Assembly: GCA_001275005.1 (NCBI GenBank)
Contig: JWZX01002860.1
Coordinates: 1-16,092, forward strand
Reading direction: 5' to 3'
Source: Chrysochromulina tobinii
Taxonomy: Eukaryota > Haptophyta > Prymnesiales > Chrysochromulinaceae
Length of the DNA: 16,092 bases
Part shown: positions 14,706-16,092 of the stretch, one piece after another
Numbering within the stretch: position 1 is the first letter of the stretch
Layout of the letters: each line of letters opens with the position of its first letter
Position numbers and translations under genes: made by a program
Notes under the pieces: generated by a model
Databases searched by the model: none
Told to the model about the DNA's origin: nothing
What the model saw: only the letters and a program-made list of their open reading frames with translations

Positions 14706-15296
14706 ATGCTGCTGGCGTACCTACCTACCCTGGCGGACCCTCTCGACGTGGCCTGGGTCGCCACGCCACACGCAGCTGCAGCAGCAGCTTTGTCATGGAT
14801 CGGTGTCAATTCAAGTGACACCGTGTTCGAGCTTGGTTGCGGCGACGGTCGAGTAGCCCTGGAGGCTGTCAATCTCGGTGCGCAAGTCGTTTGCGTAGAG
14901 CACGGTGACGCGCTGGCCGCAGAGGCCGAGCGGCTGCTCTCATCCGCAGGCTCACGAGCACGCGTGGAACGGACTGATCTGTTCGATGTGGACCTCTCAC
15001 ACGCATCTGTGGTCTTCCTGTTCCTCAACCCATTTCTCAATGCAGCACTGAGACCGAAGTTGGATGCCTCACTGCGGCCGGGTGCGCGCGTGCTGTCGCG
15101 CAGCTTCGAGATCGCTGGCTGGCCGTGTGGCGAGCGGTTCAGGTGGGCAGGCTGGAGCGACCTCGCATTCCTAAAGTGGGTGACGCCGGTGGAAGCAACG
15201 TCACAGGCGGACGACGTCGTCGCTGCCACGCATGTGGAGGAGCACTTGCTCGAGTGCGCATCCCGAGAAGAAGTTGAACTTTTGGACGAATTGTGA
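14706..15296 (+). CDS. Class I SAM-dependent methyltransferase, bacterial-like family
   Basis: The product has 196 residues. ATPHAAAAAALSWIGVNSSD leads into motif I, VFELGCGDGRVALEAV (40-55), the SAM-binding Gly loop; the acidic residue ending strand 2 is E65 in VVCVEHGD. Then come RVERTDLFDVDLSHASVVFL and NPFLNAALRPKLDASLRPGA followed by RVLSRSFEIAGW. This resembles a bacterial and eukaryotic family (also related to the FAM173 lysine methyltransferases) with the pattern DLF..DLS.ATVV..YL...N..LRPKL...L.PG.RV.S..F..GDW. Length fits a free catalytic domain. The substrate cannot be told: a lysine of a protein is a guess by analogy. A bacterial origin is possible but unproven. The N-terminus has no clear targeting signal. 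Confidence 0.85.
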   Translation: MLLAYLPTLADPLDVAWVATPHAAAAAALSWIGVNSSDTVFELGCGDGRVALEAVNLGAQVVCVEHGDALAAEAERLLSSAGSRARVERTDLFDVDLSHASVVFLFLNPFLNAALRPKLDASLRPGARVLSRSFEIAGWPCGERFRWAGWSDLAFLKWVTPVEATSQADDVVAATHVEEHLLECASREEVELLDEL

Positions 15297-15794
15297 TGAG
15301 TGATTCGTGTGATTGACTGTGGGTGCTTTAGTCGTAACTCGTCTCTCGTGTAGAGAGATGTAGAAGGCGTAGTCATCGTACGGTAAATATCTTGACGTGC
15401 GAAGTTTTCAAGGATCTGGTACCGGTATTCATACAGTACGAGGGTGTCGAGGGAGTCGACCTTCGTCCAGCGTGAAGAGGGCTGTGAGGAAAACCTTGGG
15501 AATGCGCGCCGCTCGCGTATCTTCGCTTTGGCTTCGCTCTCGTGGTCTGGCGCACAAGAGCGCGCAGGTCCATGGCAAGCGCCCACCCTCCCGACCCCTG
15601 CAGATGTGTGTTAGATAGGTCAGTGTTCCACTCACTGCGCTCGTTCGCAGGCGGCGCGCTTCTCGGTTCATGGGTGTGCATGCACATTTTGGTACATTTC
15701 CGAGTGTAAGGGCGTGTGTACCCATCCGTGTTCAGGGTCGCCGCGCCGTAGCAGTCCTAAGGGAGGCCAGTAGGCCTAACCTTCTAATCTATTC

Positions 15795-15833
15795 ACTTGA
15801 CTTGACTTGACTTGACTTGACTTGACTTGACTT
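15795..15833. repeat. ACTTG pentanucleotide microsatellite
   Basis: Seven perfect ACTTG units (15795-15829) followed by a partial ACTT. It is non-coding and likely polymorphic. Confidence 0.97.
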
Positions 15834-15950
15834 TATATTCTCGATCAGCCGCCGGGCCTTTTCACAGCCAATGTTTATAATTCGACACCCAAGACACCGG
15901 ACCGGCGTACACGGCTACGGGTTAGTCGAGCCTCCCCGGGTGCGCGGCAA

Positions 15951-15957
15951 TTTGTCC
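15951..15957. promoter_or_regulatory. TTTGTCC (GGACAAA) motif before the last gene
   Basis: GCAATTTGTCC ends 24 bp before the ATG at 15982. The same 11 bases occur at 8594-8604 before the PP2C start, there in the orientation opposite to the gene direction used here. Confidence 0.35.
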
Positions 15958-15981
15958 CCAAACCCAGGAGTCATCTCTATA

Positions 15982-16092
15982 ATGCTTTCCGATCGCAAGC
16001 GCGCCCGCGCTTCCGCCGACGCGCCCTCCGCCGCATCGATCGAGCTCGTGGGCGGCCTCGCCGAGAAGCCGAGCGCCATCGCCAAGTTCCGC
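15982..16092 (+). CDS. N-terminus of an unrecognised protein (runs off the right edge)
   Basis: An ATG at 15982 opens 37 codons that stay open to the window end, beginning MLSDRKRARASADAPSAASI and continuing ELVGGLAEKPSAIAKFR. The first residues are basic (DRKRAR) and could be a nuclear localisation-type patch. The GC-rich third positions match neighbouring genes, and a GGACAAA-type motif lies 24 bp upstream. There is too little sequence to assign a family; a genuine gene start is likely but not certain. Confidence 0.55.
   Translation, partial: MLSDRKRARASADAPSAASIELVGGLAEKPSAIAKFR

Larger units (their letters stand above)
15297..15981. other. Intergenic region with microsatellite, no gene recognised
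   Basis: These 685 bp separate two plus-strand genes. Frames on both strands here are short or are the antisense shadow of the methyltransferase and show no domain pattern. The stretch holds the ACTTG microsatellite at 15795-15833 and, near the next start, a GGACAAA-type word. AT content rises around 15785-15885. Confidence 0.5.

Noticed and set aside
14540-15586. Long minus-strand open frame (348 codons) opposite the methyltransferase
   Set aside because: It is Ser/Arg/Thr-rich with no motif. The plus strand carries a complete methyltransferase with conserved motifs in order.

Overview
The window looks like nuclear DNA of a GC-rich unicellular eukaryote, most likely an alga; a haptophyte-like protist is my best guess, inferred from architecture and base composition only. 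Supporting signs are GT–AG introns, no operon-like packing, long Ala/Gly/Gln low-complexity tracts inside proteins, a type II glycoprotein with N-glycosylation sequons, and eukaryotic domain combinations (two CNB domains plus coiled coil, NHL plus BTB, RanBP2 zinc finger, PP2C). I see no rRNA, tRNA, CRISPR array, transposase or viral gene.

Layout from left to right. Positions 1-3021 (minus) hold a large protein with two cyclic-nucleotide-binding-type domains followed by a coiled coil; it runs off the left edge. Positions 3360-5266 (minus) hold a two-exon membrane glycoprotein with a lumenal TPM-type domain. Its 86-nt intron lies between two perfect 21-bp direct repeats. A short divergent promoter separates it from a cyclophilin-type prolyl isomerase (5583-6155, plus), which may gain a mitochondrial-type presequence from an upstream exon at 5407. 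After 886 bp without a recognisable gene comes a PP2C phosphatase (7042-8568, minus) whose catalytic domain is split by a disordered insert of about 158 residues. Next is an NHL-propeller/BTB protein (8779-10318, minus) with one clear intron and one apparent single-base frameshift. A RanBP2-type zinc-finger protein (10590-11792, minus, 5' end unresolved) and a short ORF (11888-12367, minus) share a related N-terminal module.

On the plus strand follow a secreted ankyrin protein with a UVR-like C-terminus (12575-13411), a class I methyltransferase of a bacterial-like family (14706-15296), and the first 37 codons of an unrecognised gene (15982 to the edge). The genes do not form one pathway; this reads as an ordinary gene-dense chromosomal segment with signalling, folding and modification functions.

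The most interesting signals are three. The first is the intron whose 5' end duplicates the start of the next exon, a footprint expected of intron gain by segmental duplication. The second is a recurring GGACAAA-type motif, often 15-25 bp before the chosen start codon. The third is a set of duplicated, unnamed protein modules around the RanBP2 zinc finger.
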